From a virus: 35,967 nt of DNA. A program made the translations under genes and the position numbers. The stretch spans positions 1-35,967 of the IMG/VR virus record IMGVR_UViG_3300043436_001157, one strand, 5' to 3'. Positions 22,376 through 31,774 of this stretch are shown here, in pieces (position 1 is the stretch's first letter; the number at the start of each line of letters is the position of its first letter). Below the pieces are notes generated by a model that saw nothing but the letters and a program-made list of their open reading frames with translations, did no database searches and was not told the origin of the DNA.

Positions 22376-24369
22376 AGATAAAGTTCCTAATCGATGGAGC
22401 TGACAGAGGGCAGCCGACCAATGCAGATGAGTTTGGGGTGACCATTACTGAGGATGATAAGATTAACATGCGCATTGTCTCATTCGACAATAACCTTGTC
22501 TTCAATGGTGGTACATACGAATACATCTACAACAACCTCATCGACACCGGAGGCTGTTCATTAATAACTGTTGAGGTCCAGTATTTATGCGCAGGCATTT
22601 GGAAGCGATTGACCAATGGATACATTATCGTAAGTGAGTGCATCTTTGATTTGGATAAGTGCAGCGTTAGCACCAAGCTTTATGATGACAGCTTCAGTAC
22701 CAAGATAAACAACAACAAGAGCATTCCCTTCTTCAGCGATTCTAACATCACCAAGAACTTGCAGCCCATTGATCCTCCAACAGTTTACTATGTGAACTTA
22801 TTCAATCCGGCTAACAACGAATATCAGACAAGCAGTGACACTGGATTCATTAAAATCTATGATGCGCTTAAGCATCTTGTTGGATGCATGAGCGATAACT
22901 TGGTCGGATTTGAAAGCGACTTCTTCCGCAATCAGATTGATGAGTTTGGATATGGCACAACCTTAATGGTGACCAATGGCCGTTCGATAAGGACAGATAG
23001 TGCGGTGCATACCAACTTGATATTCGAGAAGCTTTACAATGCACTAAACAGAAAGATAAGATTGGGCATGGTGGTAGAGCGACAAGCTAATGGATTGCCA
23101 TTGCTGCGCATTGAGAACTACGACTATTTCCAACAGCTCAATGCTCAAGTTAATTTCTACGATCAGCCGAATATCAAATTCAATTATGATACGACTCAGC
23201 TTTATGCATCAGTCGACTTTGGCTCCAATCCTTTTTTAAATGACTTTGAGTGCGGCGATGATACTGAGCGTTGCTCGTTTCCACAGACTACTTTCAGAGG
23301 ATTCCGAGAGGAGACATTCGGTGTGCTTGGTGAATGCAATACATCCAATACATTAGACCTATCATCGAGCGACATTATCTTCGATAGCAATGTGATTGAG
23401 AATGTTTACAGATTCGCTTCAGAGGATTACGACAACGATGTGATCTTAGTGGATAGCAATTGGTTCGGTTTTGCGAATCCAATCTTCGCCAATCAAGGTG
23501 ATCCGTTGGGAGTAGGTGGACATGTTTACAATGCCGACTATATCAATGAGCAAGTGGCAGAGAATTGGCTTGGCGGTTATCCTAACAGCTTATATCAATA
23601 CTTGCAAGGATTCGACCCAGACTCAACTCGCTTCAGAGCGGAGTTAGATATTAGTGATAGCAATGATCCACAGAATTGGGATATCAACAGCACCACTGGA
23701 GAATACTTTGAAACATTCAATGGGATGCCCATCAAGTATCCTCGAGAGCTGTATGATAACGGCAACAACTATAATGACGGCAAGTATGTTGTGCCATTTG
23801 ATGGAGTGTATACATTCAGCATGAAGGTGCAAAAGGGATACACTTTTTTGCCTGACAATATTCAAGCGGTATACTTCGCAAGAATCGAAAGATATGCAAC
23901 CGATGACACTACACTTATTCAAAGTCAGCAAGGTGTTCCAACTCCATTGGTAGCTATTAACTCATTGACTTCATTTACTGCAAGTGCAACATTTGTATGC
24001 GTTGCCGGAGACATCATAAGAACAAACTGCTTCGGTATATCTACCATCGGTGACAGCATCACCATTCCATTGGTGTGGGATTTCTTCGGAAGCAGAACAC
24101 ACTTCCAAGGCGAGGGCAGACCATTCGGAAGAAGCGAGCTTGTGCCTGTTGATCCTAACGACATAAGAAGATTAATCTATAAGTTCGACCGACCACTCCG
24201 CATGGAGGAGATAGAGAAGATACTTGACAACAGCTCAAGGCCGATTAAGTTCGGGCAGTTTGATGATCCGCTGCGAGTGATTGAGGGATACATCAACAAG
24301 GTAGACATTAAGAGCATCATCAAGCAAGATGCTTCCATTACACTTAAATCAAATAAGATACTTCGATGA
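22366..24369 (+). CDS. Tail tip / baseplate-like protein
   Basis: A 667-residue protein placed right after the tape measure gene, where distal tail and hub proteins lie. It is beta-rich with many Asn, Asp and aromatic residues and no enzymatic motif I can identify. The N-terminus (AVEIKFLIDGADRGQPTNAD) and the C-terminus (RPLRMEEIEKILDNSSRPIK) are typical of structural tail proteins of phages in Bacteroidota. It has an ATGA junction with the next gene. Function is inferred from position. Confidence 0.6.
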   Translation: MAVEIKFLIDGADRGQPTNADEFGVTITEDDKINMRIVSFDNNLVFNGGTYEYIYNNLIDTGGCSLITVEVQYLCAGIWKRLTNGYIIVSECIFDLDKCSVSTKLYDDSFSTKINNNKSIPFFSDSNITKNLQPIDPPTVYYVNLFNPANNEYQTSSDTGFIKIYDALKHLVGCMSDNLVGFESDFFRNQIDEFGYGTTLMVTNGRSIRTDSAVHTNLIFEKLYNALNRKIRLGMVVERQANGLPLLRIENYDYFQQLNAQVNFYDQPNIKFNYDTTQLYASVDFGSNPFLNDFECGDDTERCSFPQTTFRGFREETFGVLGECNTSNTLDLSSSDIIFDSNVIENVYRFASEDYDNDVILVDSNWFGFANPIFANQGDPLGVGGHVYNADYINEQVAENWLGGYPNSLYQYLQGFDPDSTRFRAELDISDSNDPQNWDINSTTGEYFETFNGMPIKYPRELYDNGNNYNDGKYVVPFDGVYTFSMKVQKGYTFLPDNIQAVYFARIERYATDDTTLIQSQQGVPTPLVAINSLTSFTASATFVCVAGDIIRTNCFGISTIGDSITIPLVWDFFGSRTHFQGEGRPFGRSELVPVDPNDIRRLIYKFDRPLRMEEIEKILDNSSRPIKFGQFDDPLRVIEGYINKVDIKSIIKQDASITLKSNKILR

Positions 24370-26009
24370 GCTTTACTTCCATACCGAATCAGCCAATTAT
24401 CTTTACGAGCAACACGGCTGTTGACTGCCCAGGATGCGGCGGCGATTACAAGCAACTGCTTGACTTCAACGACCAAGTGTTCTTCCAAGTGCAGTCGACT
24501 CCTTGCGATTTGTCGGTGCTGTTTAAGTACGACACTGTCGAATCTGGTTGGGGCACTCCTGTGGACAATCAAGTATGCTCGACTGAATTAGATGTGAGTG
24601 GATTGTATTGCCAACTTCTTCGCACTAATTTCATCTATCAGCTTTACCAAGTGGAGTTCACTATCTTGACATTGGAACAAGGTAGCTTGACGGTTGGGCT
24701 TAATGGCTCAAGCACTTATGAGTTGACATTGCCTGGCACTTACACGCTTTACTTCGCCAATCCAACGATGACCAATGACAGCGTGACACTTTGCTTTGCG
24801 AGTGAAAGCTGGATTGGATGCTTAAGCACTAACGGCATTAAAGTCTATGGCCTTGCATCGGAGAATCAGATGAAGGTGGGGATAGTTGATGCGGTGACAC
24901 TGGAGACGGTTGACATTGTTGCGCCGCTTTATACGGTTAAGGACAACAAGATTACAGCTGCATTCGACTTGACCGATGTCGCACTGGGAGAAGGCTGCTA
25001 CCGATTAGCCATCACTGACTTTTGCACCAACACTTGCGGTCAGAGTTATGTGTACAACGGCATCTTTAGAGATGCAGGCGGCGTGGCAGGATGGGCAACA
25101 GAAGGCACAGGCACTATCACCTTGAGCGAAGGGCAAGCGGAATTTAATCTCAACATTGTTGGAGATACAGCAACATTAAGGCAAGACATAAGCAATGACT
25201 TATGTGATGGCTTGCAGTACTATGTGAGCGTGTTCATCGAAAGCAGAACCAACGTGCGCATCTACGCCAAGATTGGAACTAACCAAGTGCAGATTACTGG
25301 CACTGGATATCAGACGGTCTTAATCACTGCCGATGGCAACAACCCACTTGAGATACTTGTTCAAGAATTCGGTGGAGCTCCTGCCGCTGCCGTCATCAAC
25401 CTTGTTGAGATAAGCATCGAAAACGATTCCATCCAGTGGGATCAGTTCAGCGACATTATCAACATCGGTGACTTCAATGACGAGTGCAAGTTCTTCAAGA
25501 TTGAAGGCTGTAATGCAGAGGACCAGTTCAATCTTGCATTCGGCGCATCATCCTTCTTGCCTGCCATCCGATTGGAGGGGCGCAAGTTCAGAGCGCAGTA
25601 TGTGACAGAGGTCAACAACTTCCGATTTGCTTCGGGCAGATATGAGACCACTTATGTGGACCGCGAGAAGAAGTGGACATTCGCCTTTGGCAGATTGCCT
25701 GAGTATGTGCTCGACTTCTTGAGCACCATCTTCTACTATGACAACTGCTATGTGAACGGCGATTTGTATTATGCAATCGATGGCGAGTTTCCCGATATCG
25801 AATACAACGATGCAGATGAACTTGGAGCATTGAGCATAGACCTTGCATTGAAGTCTTCTAAGGTGCGCAAAACGATTTGCAGCAACACTGATGCTGACTG
25901 CTTGCCGAGTATCTTAGACAGCGCAGATGAGCCGTTCTTGTTGGCGCAGGATTTACAAAGATTGACAACTGAAAATTCTGTTAACTTATATCAAGAATTT
26001 ATTTTGTAA
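24366..26009 (+). CDS. Tail structural protein
   Basis: A 547-residue beta-rich protein with a Cys-bearing N-terminus (AVDCPGCGGDYKQLLDFNDQ) and repeated strand-rich modules, some resembling carbohydrate-binding sandwich folds (GGVAGWATEGTGTITLSEGQ, residues about 238-258). The C-terminal 150 residues (TTYVDREKKWTFAFGRLPEY onward) look like a separate domain. It pairs with the previous gene and probably belongs to the tail tip. No precise function can be assigned. A candidate promoter overlaps its last codon. Confidence 0.55.
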   Translation: MSFTSIPNQPIIFTSNTAVDCPGCGGDYKQLLDFNDQVFFQVQSTPCDLSVLFKYDTVESGWGTPVDNQVCSTELDVSGLYCQLLRTNFIYQLYQVEFTILTLEQGSLTVGLNGSSTYELTLPGTYTLYFANPTMTNDSVTLCFASESWIGCLSTNGIKVYGLASENQMKVGIVDAVTLETVDIVAPLYTVKDNKITAAFDLTDVALGEGCYRLAITDFCTNTCGQSYVYNGIFRDAGGVAGWATEGTGTITLSEGQAEFNLNIVGDTATLRQDISNDLCDGLQYYVSVFIESRTNVRIYAKIGTNQVQITGTGYQTVLITADGNNPLEILVQEFGGAPAAAVINLVEISIENDSIQWDQFSDIINIGDFNDECKFFKIEGCNAEDQFNLAFGASSFLPAIRLEGRKFRAQYVTEVNNFRFASGRYETTYVDREKKWTFAFGRLPEYVLDFLSTIFYYDNCYVNGDLYYAIDGEFPDIEYNDADELGALSIDLALKSSKVRKTICSNTDADCLPSILDSADEPFLLAQDLQRLTTENSVNLYQEFIL

Positions 26010-26014
26010 CTTTG
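26007..26014 (+). promoter_or_regulatory. Candidate -7 box before the tail tube-like gene
   Basis: TAACTTTG matches the TAnnTTTG box and lies at the end of the previous gene, 78 nt before the ATG at 26093. No TTG stands at the proper -33 distance, so this is a weak call, supported mainly by position before a probably abundant virion protein. Confidence 0.35.
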
Positions 26015-26092
26015 CAATTACATAGAGACCAAGTAGGTGACAATGCAGCGACCTATCGAACAGCGCAAACATTTTACAAACACTTTACTACA

Positions 26093-26632
26093 ATGGCCTG
26101 TGTATCATATTGCGACACATCCTTGCTTGACCACAACTTGGTCAATTGCAACGAATATAAACTTGGCGGAGTTTCCGCTATTATCGTAGGTGCGTGCGGA
26201 ACAGAATTAGTTGATCCATCGGATTCAGTTGAGGTTGATGCTTTGCTTTCAGCAGGCACTGCCAAGCTGATCAGCGACATCAGATTCGCGCTTCCTGCTG
26301 GCTCACCTATTACTGTCGATTCACCAATCGGATGCGGAACTTCAATCCGCATCAACGAAGATCGTACTGCAACATTGTACGATGCAAACGTGACAGACGA
26401 AAACAACACGTTCTGGAACGATGTAAACAATCGCCGTATCTCTTGGATACTTGCGTACATGTGCGACAGCGGGAAGGTGATTTATGTCACTGCTCCAGTT
26501 GGAATCACAACATCTGCAAACTTCATCTTGCCTGAGCAGAACAACGAGCTTCAGCGTTATGAGGTGACCTTCTCTTGGAGAAACAAAGATATTCCTGCAC
26601 AATACGATGCTCCTGCCGGAGTCTTCGCTTAA
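26093..26632 (+). CDS. Probable major tail (tube) protein
   Basis: A 179-residue protein from the ATG at 26093; the upstream open part (from 26012) is less protein-like and lies in the leader. It is balanced alpha/beta, ending VTFSWRNKDIPAQYDAPAGV, as do several tail tube proteins that finish with a beta strand and flexible tail. Size, context and a possible dedicated promoter fit a tail tube subunit, but the family is not recognised with certainty. It joins the glycosyltransferase gene by TAATG. Confidence 0.5.
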   Translation: MACVSYCDTSLLDHNLVNCNEYKLGGVSAIIVGACGTELVDPSDSVEVDALLSAGTAKLISDIRFALPAGSPITVDSPIGCGTSIRINEDRTATLYDANVTDENNTFWNDVNNRRISWILAYMCDSGKVIYVTAPVGITTSANFILPEQNNELQRYEVTFSWRNKDIPAQYDAPAGVFA

Positions 26633-27585
26633 TGACTGAGGAATTAACACAAACCACTCAGAGCATCACTCCTTCCACAGGGGTGGTGCTTCTTGCATTC
26701 GGCAAGCCTCAATATTATTGGGCTGCTTACAACCTCGCTTTCAGCATAAGGAAGCACAATCCGAATATCAACATCACTGTGCTGTTCGATGATCCAATAA
26801 AGGCATTGTCGCACTGCCAAGATTTAATGCAGTACATCAATCACATTGGGCACATTGCACTTGAGGACATCTACACAAACAAGAAGCTTGATCCCGGCAA
26901 GGTGAAAGTGAATCTTTATAACTACTTGCCATACGATCGCAACCTCTACCTCGATGTAGATGCTGTTGCGCTCAAAGACATTCAGCCGATGATTGACGAG
27001 CTCGCTCAATCCGGCAAAGATTACATAAGCCATTGCGTTGGTTATCACACCATCGACAAGGGGCGCGATTTCAAAGAGATGCAATGGGCATACGCAGATA
27101 AGATATGGGCGCACTTCAACTTGCTTGAGTCGTATGTGATGCCTGCCATCAACAGCTCGATGCAGTGGATAGTAAAGGGCTCACAGGCAGAAGCAATTTA
27201 TCGCACTGCAAAAGATTTATACTTCAACAATCCGCTTCCAATCAAAGACCTTCGCATGAAGTGGGGAGGTGGTCAGCCTGATGAATTGTACATGAACATT
27301 GCTCTTGCGATTCATGGCATTGATCCTGCGCTTAAGCAATATGAAAAGATTGGCATGAGCGAGGGTGGGATGATACACTTCTCGATGACCCGAGGCTTAA
27401 GCTTCCAAGAGATTACTGAAAACTATTACTTGCAAAGCTACTATGGCGGCGCAGGATTCACTCCGATATTTTATATCAACTGGCTTGATAGGATGCTCAA
27501 TGCTGACTTCAAGGCTGTTGGTAAAAGACACATATATTTAATAAGCAGAATCACGCAAAACAAATACGCAGATGGCAAACGATAA
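26632..27585 (+). CDS. Glycosyltransferase, GT-A fold (DxD)
   Basis: A 317-residue protein from the ATG at 26632 (TAATG junction). An N-terminal Rossmann-like strand-helix (GVVLLAFGKPQYYWAAYNLA) is followed by NINITVLFDD and the key PYDRNLYLDVDAVAL with the DVD metal/nucleotide-sugar motif at 108-110. Later regions (MKWGGGQPDELYMNIALA near 220-237) match the acceptor side of GT8-like enzymes. It would transfer a sugar from a nucleotide sugar to an unknown acceptor. It is embedded in the virion gene cluster and overlaps a methyltransferase gene, so modification of a virion protein or of surface glycan is likely. Confidence 0.8.
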   Translation: MTEELTQTTQSITPSTGVVLLAFGKPQYYWAAYNLAFSIRKHNPNINITVLFDDPIKALSHCQDLMQYINHIGHIALEDIYTNKKLDPGKVKVNLYNYLPYDRNLYLDVDAVALKDIQPMIDELAQSGKDYISHCVGYHTIDKGRDFKEMQWAYADKIWAHFNLLESYVMPAINSSMQWIVKGSQAEAIYRTAKDLYFNNPLPIKDLRMKWGGGQPDELYMNIALAIHGIDPALKQYEKIGMSEGGMIHFSMTRGLSFQEITENYYLQSYYGGAGFTPIFYINWLDRMLNADFKAVGKRHIYLISRITQNKYADGKR

Positions 27586-28144
27586 ACCAAAGAAAGGCAG
27601 ACCTAAGAAAGAGATTGTGACCACTGAGACATTCACAGAGGTTGCTCGCCACGATTGGAATTCAGAGGATGAGTGCGGAGCATTCATGGCAAGCATCATC
27701 AAGATGTCTAAGTACAAGACGGTCCTCGAGATTGGTGTCTTCGAAGGTGAGACAACGCAGCATCTTATTAAGGCATTGCCAAAGGGTGGGCAGTATGTCG
27801 GCATCGACATCAATGATTATCGCACGCCTGCAACAAAGCTATACATGGCAGAAGGTGGCAAGTCGATTGATTTTATCCTGGGCAATTCACTTGATGAATT
27901 AGGTCAGTTGCCTAAGAATCATTTTGACCTTATCTTTGTGGACGGCGATCATAGCTTCGAGCATGTGCTTCCAGAGTTTAAGCTTGTGGAGAAGTTGGTG
28001 GCAAGAGGGGGAGTGATTGTTTACCATGATACCATCCACTTGGATGGACCAAGAAAGCTTGTTGAATACGCAGCTCATTTTAACTATAACAATGTCACGC
28101 TTAACACTACCGAAGGGCGAGGCATCTCAATCTTACACCGATGA
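27572..28144 (+). CDS. Class I SAM-dependent methyltransferase (Methyltransf_24-like)
   Basis: A 190-residue protein with a basic N-terminus (DKPKKGRPKKE). Motif I VLEIGVFEGET at 51-61 binds SAM. Asp79 in YVGIDIND is the ribose-binding acid. FDLIFVDGDHSFEH at 118-131 and HDT at 152-154 are the metal/acceptor signatures of sugar or small-molecule O-methyltransferases. No DNA methyltransferase motif (DPPY or PCQ) is present, so the substrate is probably a glycan. It overlaps the glycosyltransferase gene by 14 nt, which suggests they act in turn. Confidence 0.8.
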   Translation: MANDKPKKGRPKKEIVTTETFTEVARHDWNSEDECGAFMASIIKMSKYKTVLEIGVFEGETTQHLIKALPKGGQYVGIDINDYRTPATKLYMAEGGKSIDFILGNSLDELGQLPKNHFDLIFVDGDHSFEHVLPEFKLVEKLVARGGVIVYHDTIHLDGPRKLVEYAAHFNYNNVTLNTTEGRGISILHR

Positions 28145-28215
28145 AACTAAACTACTGTAGATCAAAATCTTGTGGTTCTAACATAATGGAAAGACCAAAT
28201 GGCACTAAGCTCTGA
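28141..28215 (+). CDS. Possible 24-residue Cys-containing microprotein
   Basis: A frame starting at an ATGA junction with the methyltransferase stop. It encodes a peptide with NYCRSKSCGSNIMERPNG, ends at TGA 28213-28215 and overlaps the portal start. The two Cys residues and the RPNG turn resemble half of a zinc ribbon. The ATGA start is the rule in this genome, and the frame fills an otherwise empty 54-nt gap. It could be a chance frame. Confidence 0.3.
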   Translation: MKLNYCRSKSCGSNIMERPNGTKL

Positions 28216-30106
28216 GGACATTCAAAAGATAGTAAACCGATTCGCGGCAAAGCGAAAGGGTTGGGAGCAGATGACACAATCGACTCCCCTTAACCCGATC
28301 ACTAAGCAGCGAGCATCGAGCCAGTATCCAGAATATTGGAGCGGTTACAATTATGCCGCGAAGATGTATGATTCCATCTTGCCGCATAGCCGCTCCGATG
28401 TTTATCCTGAGCACTTACTATCGGTGCGTGCTCCGAATCAAACGGATGCGCAGGCGTTGTATATCAAAGCAAACTACAAGGCAACAACCTTGAGCGTGTT
28501 TGAGGACTTCCGTTCAACGATAAGCAGAGCATTCGCCGATCAGAACTGGAGCATCAGATACAACGAGGAACTTGATGAGCGTTTCGGCGATGAGACTTTT
28601 CAGCGATTCGTCAACAACGAGATTGAGAAGTTCGGCAGCTTGGAGATGTTCATCAAGAACATGCTTCCAACATTGAAGCTTGTAGATGCCAATGGTATCA
28701 TTGCCATCTATCCCGATGACATTCCTTATCTTGATGACGAAGAATTTGAGGAGCCGGTAATTGGCAACGAGCTTCTTCGCCCAATGCCGACCTATTACAA
28801 CTGCAAGAACATTGTCGGGCAGAAGTTCGGGGAGTATTACTTGGTGATCAGCGATGACCACAGCTATGTGAAGAACGGCAGCAAGACTGAGGAGACTGGA
28901 ATTGTTCTCTACCTATACGACTCGATGGCAATCTATAAGATTGAGCAGACAGGCAAGAAGAGTGACATGACATTCAGCGAGCCTATACTTTACTTTCAGC
29001 ACAACCTTGGCTATGTGCCATGCATCAAGCTGATGGGCTCACCTCAACTTATCAATGATGAGATAGCATTCCAATCGCCATTTATTACGGCAGTTCCATT
29101 GCTTGACCAGGTTGTACTCGATGAGAGTTACTTGCAGATGAGCAAAGCAACAAGTGCATTCCCTTTCATGGTTGCACTTGGTGAGATATGTGAATTCGTA
29201 GATCGCGAAGGCAACCGTTGTAATGATGGGCAGATATTTGATGGGGTAAACGGAGGCTATCGCACTTGCGGCAGCTGTTCAGGCAGCGGAGTAAAGAGCC
29301 GATTTAGTCCAACCGGAATGCTACTTATTAAGCCAAAGACATCGGTTAGCGAAGGCGACAGCGGACTGAGCGGCGAGTACTTGAAATTTGTATCGCCTCC
29401 AATGGACACGTTAACATTCCTGCGCACAGAGATTGAGCAGCAGATGGCTAAATCAAGACGCATACTGCACTTACCTTCAAGCGATGAAAGTGGAACTATT
29501 GGCGAGGCATCGACTGCAACAGGAAGCTTGAATAAGCTTCGCAGCCTTTATGCATTCATCAAGCCTATTAGCGATCAGCTATTCACCATCTATGAATTCT
29601 GCTTAGTGACAATGGGCAAGATGCGCTATGGCGATTTATTTGGAGGAGTAAACTTGGTTTATCCAACAAGCTTCGACATCAGCACACCAAGCGATTACCT
29701 TGCAGTAATCAGCGAAGGAGTGAAGGCAGGAGTGCCGCCATCTATTACGTTCTCCAATGTTTACAACTACATCAGAGCAATCCACTACACCGATGAGGAG
29801 ACCAGTGCAGTATACGATCTTATCATCAACGCAGATGAGTTGCTTCTTATGAGCAATGCCGACATCCTTGCAAGACTTGCAAACGGCAGCGTTGAGAAGT
29901 GGCAAGATGTTCTCCACAACTCTGGGCCGCAGTTAATCATGGAGCTCATCAGAGACTTCATTCCAACAGAGGGCGCAGAGAGATTTCTTGACCAACCGAT
30001 GTCCGATCAGATTACACAGCTAAGAGCGAAGGCAGCAGAGAAGATTGCGGTGACGCTTGATCCTATTCAACAGGCACAACAAACTCTATTGAATGGCATC
30101 GTTTGA
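28199..30106 (+). CDS. Portal protein
   Basis: A 635-residue protein that would form the dodecameric portal at the head vertex for DNA entry and tail attachment. The call rests on size, position immediately before a MuF-like gene, and the region LRTEIEQQMAKSRRILHLPS then ATGSLNKLRSLYAFIKPISD near 420-465, typical of the long helices of portal proteins. An inserted Cys cluster (C331, C341, then CGSC at 357-360 followed by SGSG) looks like a DnaJ-type zinc knuckle and is unusual. It overlaps the next gene by 14 nt. Confidence 0.8.
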   Translation: MALSSEDIQKIVNRFAAKRKGWEQMTQSTPLNPITKQRASSQYPEYWSGYNYAAKMYDSILPHSRSDVYPEHLLSVRAPNQTDAQALYIKANYKATTLSVFEDFRSTISRAFADQNWSIRYNEELDERFGDETFQRFVNNEIEKFGSLEMFIKNMLPTLKLVDANGIIAIYPDDIPYLDDEEFEEPVIGNELLRPMPTYYNCKNIVGQKFGEYYLVISDDHSYVKNGSKTEETGIVLYLYDSMAIYKIEQTGKKSDMTFSEPILYFQHNLGYVPCIKLMGSPQLINDEIAFQSPFITAVPLLDQVVLDESYLQMSKATSAFPFMVALGEICEFVDREGNRCNDGQIFDGVNGGYRTCGSCSGSGVKSRFSPTGMLLIKPKTSVSEGDSGLSGEYLKFVSPPMDTLTFLRTEIEQQMAKSRRILHLPSSDESGTIGEASTATGSLNKLRSLYAFIKPISDQLFTIYEFCLVTMGKMRYGDLFGGVNLVYPTSFDISTPSDYLAVISEGVKAGVPPSITFSNVYNYIRAIHYTDEETSAVYDLIINADELLLMSNADILARLANGSVEKWQDVLHNSGPQLIMELIRDFIPTEGAERFLDQPMSDQITQLRAKAAEKIAVTLDPIQQAQQTLLNGIV

Positions 30107-31043
30107 TGAACTTGTTAAGCAAAAAATTAAGCTGCTCGAAACTGTTCCGGAGAGTATTGTTACGGCGGCAGAGAAGACACAGCGAGAAGCATGGCGCAAA
30201 CTCGGTCCGCTACTTGCAGAGATGGATGTCGATGCAACAGGCAACATCCGACAGACCGAGGATAACATTCGAAGAATTGGATTAATAACAGAGGAGCTCA
30301 ACAAGGTGCTTGCAGGCGGTGAATACCGAGATGCTGTGCAATCCTTCTTGAGCTCCATCGATGAAGGTGTTCAGCTTACTGATGACATTGCAAAGAAAAT
30401 CGATAGCACCTTCGAGCCCGACAATGTACAGCGGCAACTCCTTGCCATTTCCAAGCAGAATGCAATCAATGCCTTCTTTGGCTCTGGGCTTCGCGAGAAT
30501 GTAACACAGCCATTCCTTGAGCAGCTGACTGCAAACGTAGCGGCAAGAGCACCACTTCGCGAGGCGGTGAAAGCATTGCAAGGAGTGATCGAGGGAACTG
30601 ATGCCAACGATGGAAGGCTGCTTGCCAATGTGCGGACCACTGCCAACACAGCGCAAGCCATTGCCGACAGAAGCTATGCAGCCGCTGTAAACGAAGAGCT
30701 CGGCATTGAGTACTTCCAATACCTGGGCGGTGAGATACCGACAACAAGACCGTTCTGCGAACATCGAGAAGGCGAGATATATCACAGAGGCGAAATTGAA
30801 GCATGGGGCAATGGAGAGAACAGCGCAGGCATCAACGACATTCGCAATGGTACATGGGCAGGTCGCATCGAGGGCACTGACTCGCGCAGCATCTTTACCT
30901 TTGTTGGTGGTTGGAACTGCCGCCACTTCCTTGTGCCGGTGATAAAGCAGAGAGTTCCTGCAAGTGTAATTGCGAGAGCGGAGGCTGAGGGGTTTGCAAC
31001 ACCACCAAGACCAAGAGGAGGAGCTCAAGCACTTACAGCTTAA
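30093..31043 (+). CDS. MuF-like minor head protein
   Basis: A 316-residue protein. The N-terminal two thirds are helical. The C-terminal module contains TTRPFCEHREGEIYHRGEIE near 219-236 and VGGWNCRHFLVPV near 271-283, matching the SPP1 gp7/Mu F head morphogenesis domain (RxxCxxxxGxxY ... GGxNCRHxLxPV). Such proteins bind the portal and enter the head early in assembly. The start at 30093 lies inside the portal gene. The 3' end converges with the minus-strand gene, with an 11-nt overlap. Confidence 0.85.
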   Translation: MASFDELVKQKIKLLETVPESIVTAAEKTQREAWRKLGPLLAEMDVDATGNIRQTEDNIRRIGLITEELNKVLAGGEYRDAVQSFLSSIDEGVQLTDDIAKKIDSTFEPDNVQRQLLAISKQNAINAFFGSGLRENVTQPFLEQLTANVAARAPLREAVKALQGVIEGTDANDGRLLANVRTTANTAQAIADRSYAAAVNEELGIEYFQYLGGEIPTTRPFCEHREGEIYHRGEIEAWGNGENSAGINDIRNGTWAGRIEGTDSRSIFTFVGGWNCRHFLVPVIKQRVPASVIARAEAEGFATPPRPRGGAQALTA

Positions 31044-31683
31044 TCTTTTCCAATAGTTGTGTTTCAATAGATTCAAGTTCTGAGTTCATAAGTTTAAACA
31101 TTTTAGACATTTCATTGCAAAGTTTAATTGAACTTTTACTTTGATGGATTGCAAAATCTTTTTCACCATGCAGCTCATAAACTCTTTGTGAGTATTTCTT
31201 TTTTGTCTTCTCTAATTCAATTATTTGAGAATCTCTTAATTTTATTATAGCTTCTTTTTCATCAATGCAATTTTGCAAATGATTTACTTCATTATCTAAT
31301 CCTATATAGGCTTTATTTATATGTTTTTCATCCGATATTAATGACTCTATTTTAATATCTTTATCTCTAATTTTTTCATCTCTTTCAACTATTTTTTTAA
31401 GTGCTGATTGATATTTTGTTAATAATTCATTTGTTTTTGATTCACCATAATCAAAAGTTTTTTTTAAATGTTTATTAAATCTCGCCTCTTGTTCATCAAT
31501 TGCGATTTTAAGATTTTCATTTTTAGATCTTAGATATTTATTTTGGTTATTTGATTTATCAAGTGCTGAGGCATAAGATTTATTTTTAATATTTAAGGCT
31601 TTATTTTTATTTGTAACATCTATTAAGATTATCAAAAATATTATTGCAATTATTAAAAGCACTATAATCATGATTGTTTCCAT
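31033..31683 (-). CDS. Membrane-anchored coiled-coil protein; minus-strand moron
   Basis: A 216-residue protein and the only convincing minus-strand gene. From METIMIIVLLIIAIIFLIIL the first 22 or so residues are a membrane anchor. The rest is a long charged coiled coil (NEVNHLQNCIDEKEAIIKLR, then DSQIIELEKTKKKYSQRV). The DNA is strikingly AT-rich compared with its neighbours, and it has its own strong promoter at 31707-31735. The start at 31683 is chosen because it follows that promoter; an upstream in-frame ATG (31788) would run through it. These traits mark a moron: a cargo gene inserted between structural genes. Superinfection exclusion or host-envelope interference is possible, but unproven. 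Confidence 0.8.
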   Translation of the reverse strand: METIMIIVLLIIAIIFLIILIDVTNKNKALNIKNKSYASALDKSNNQNKYLRSKNENLKIAIDEQEARFNKHLKKTFDYGESKTNELLTKYQSALKKIVERDEKIRDKDIKIESLISDEKHINKAYIGLDNEVNHLQNCIDEKEAIIKLRDSQIIELEKTKKKYSQRVYELHGEKDFAIHQSKSSIKLCNEMSKMFKLMNSELESIETQLLEKIKL

Positions 31684-31706
31684 TTGTTTAGGGGTTAAAG
31701 TTTCCG

Positions 31707-31735
31707 CAAATATAAATCTTATTTTGATTAAGCAA
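31707..31735 (-). promoter_or_regulatory. Promoter of the minus-strand moron
   Basis: On the minus strand a -33 TTG (CAA at 31733-31735) and a -7 box TATATTTG (31714 down to 31707) are separated by 18 nt, a full match to the Bacteroidota pattern. Transcription would begin near 31701, about 18 nt before the ATG at 31683. Confidence 0.8.
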
Positions 31736-31774
31736 CACGCAATATAATAATATTTTACGCAATCAAACTTTTTG

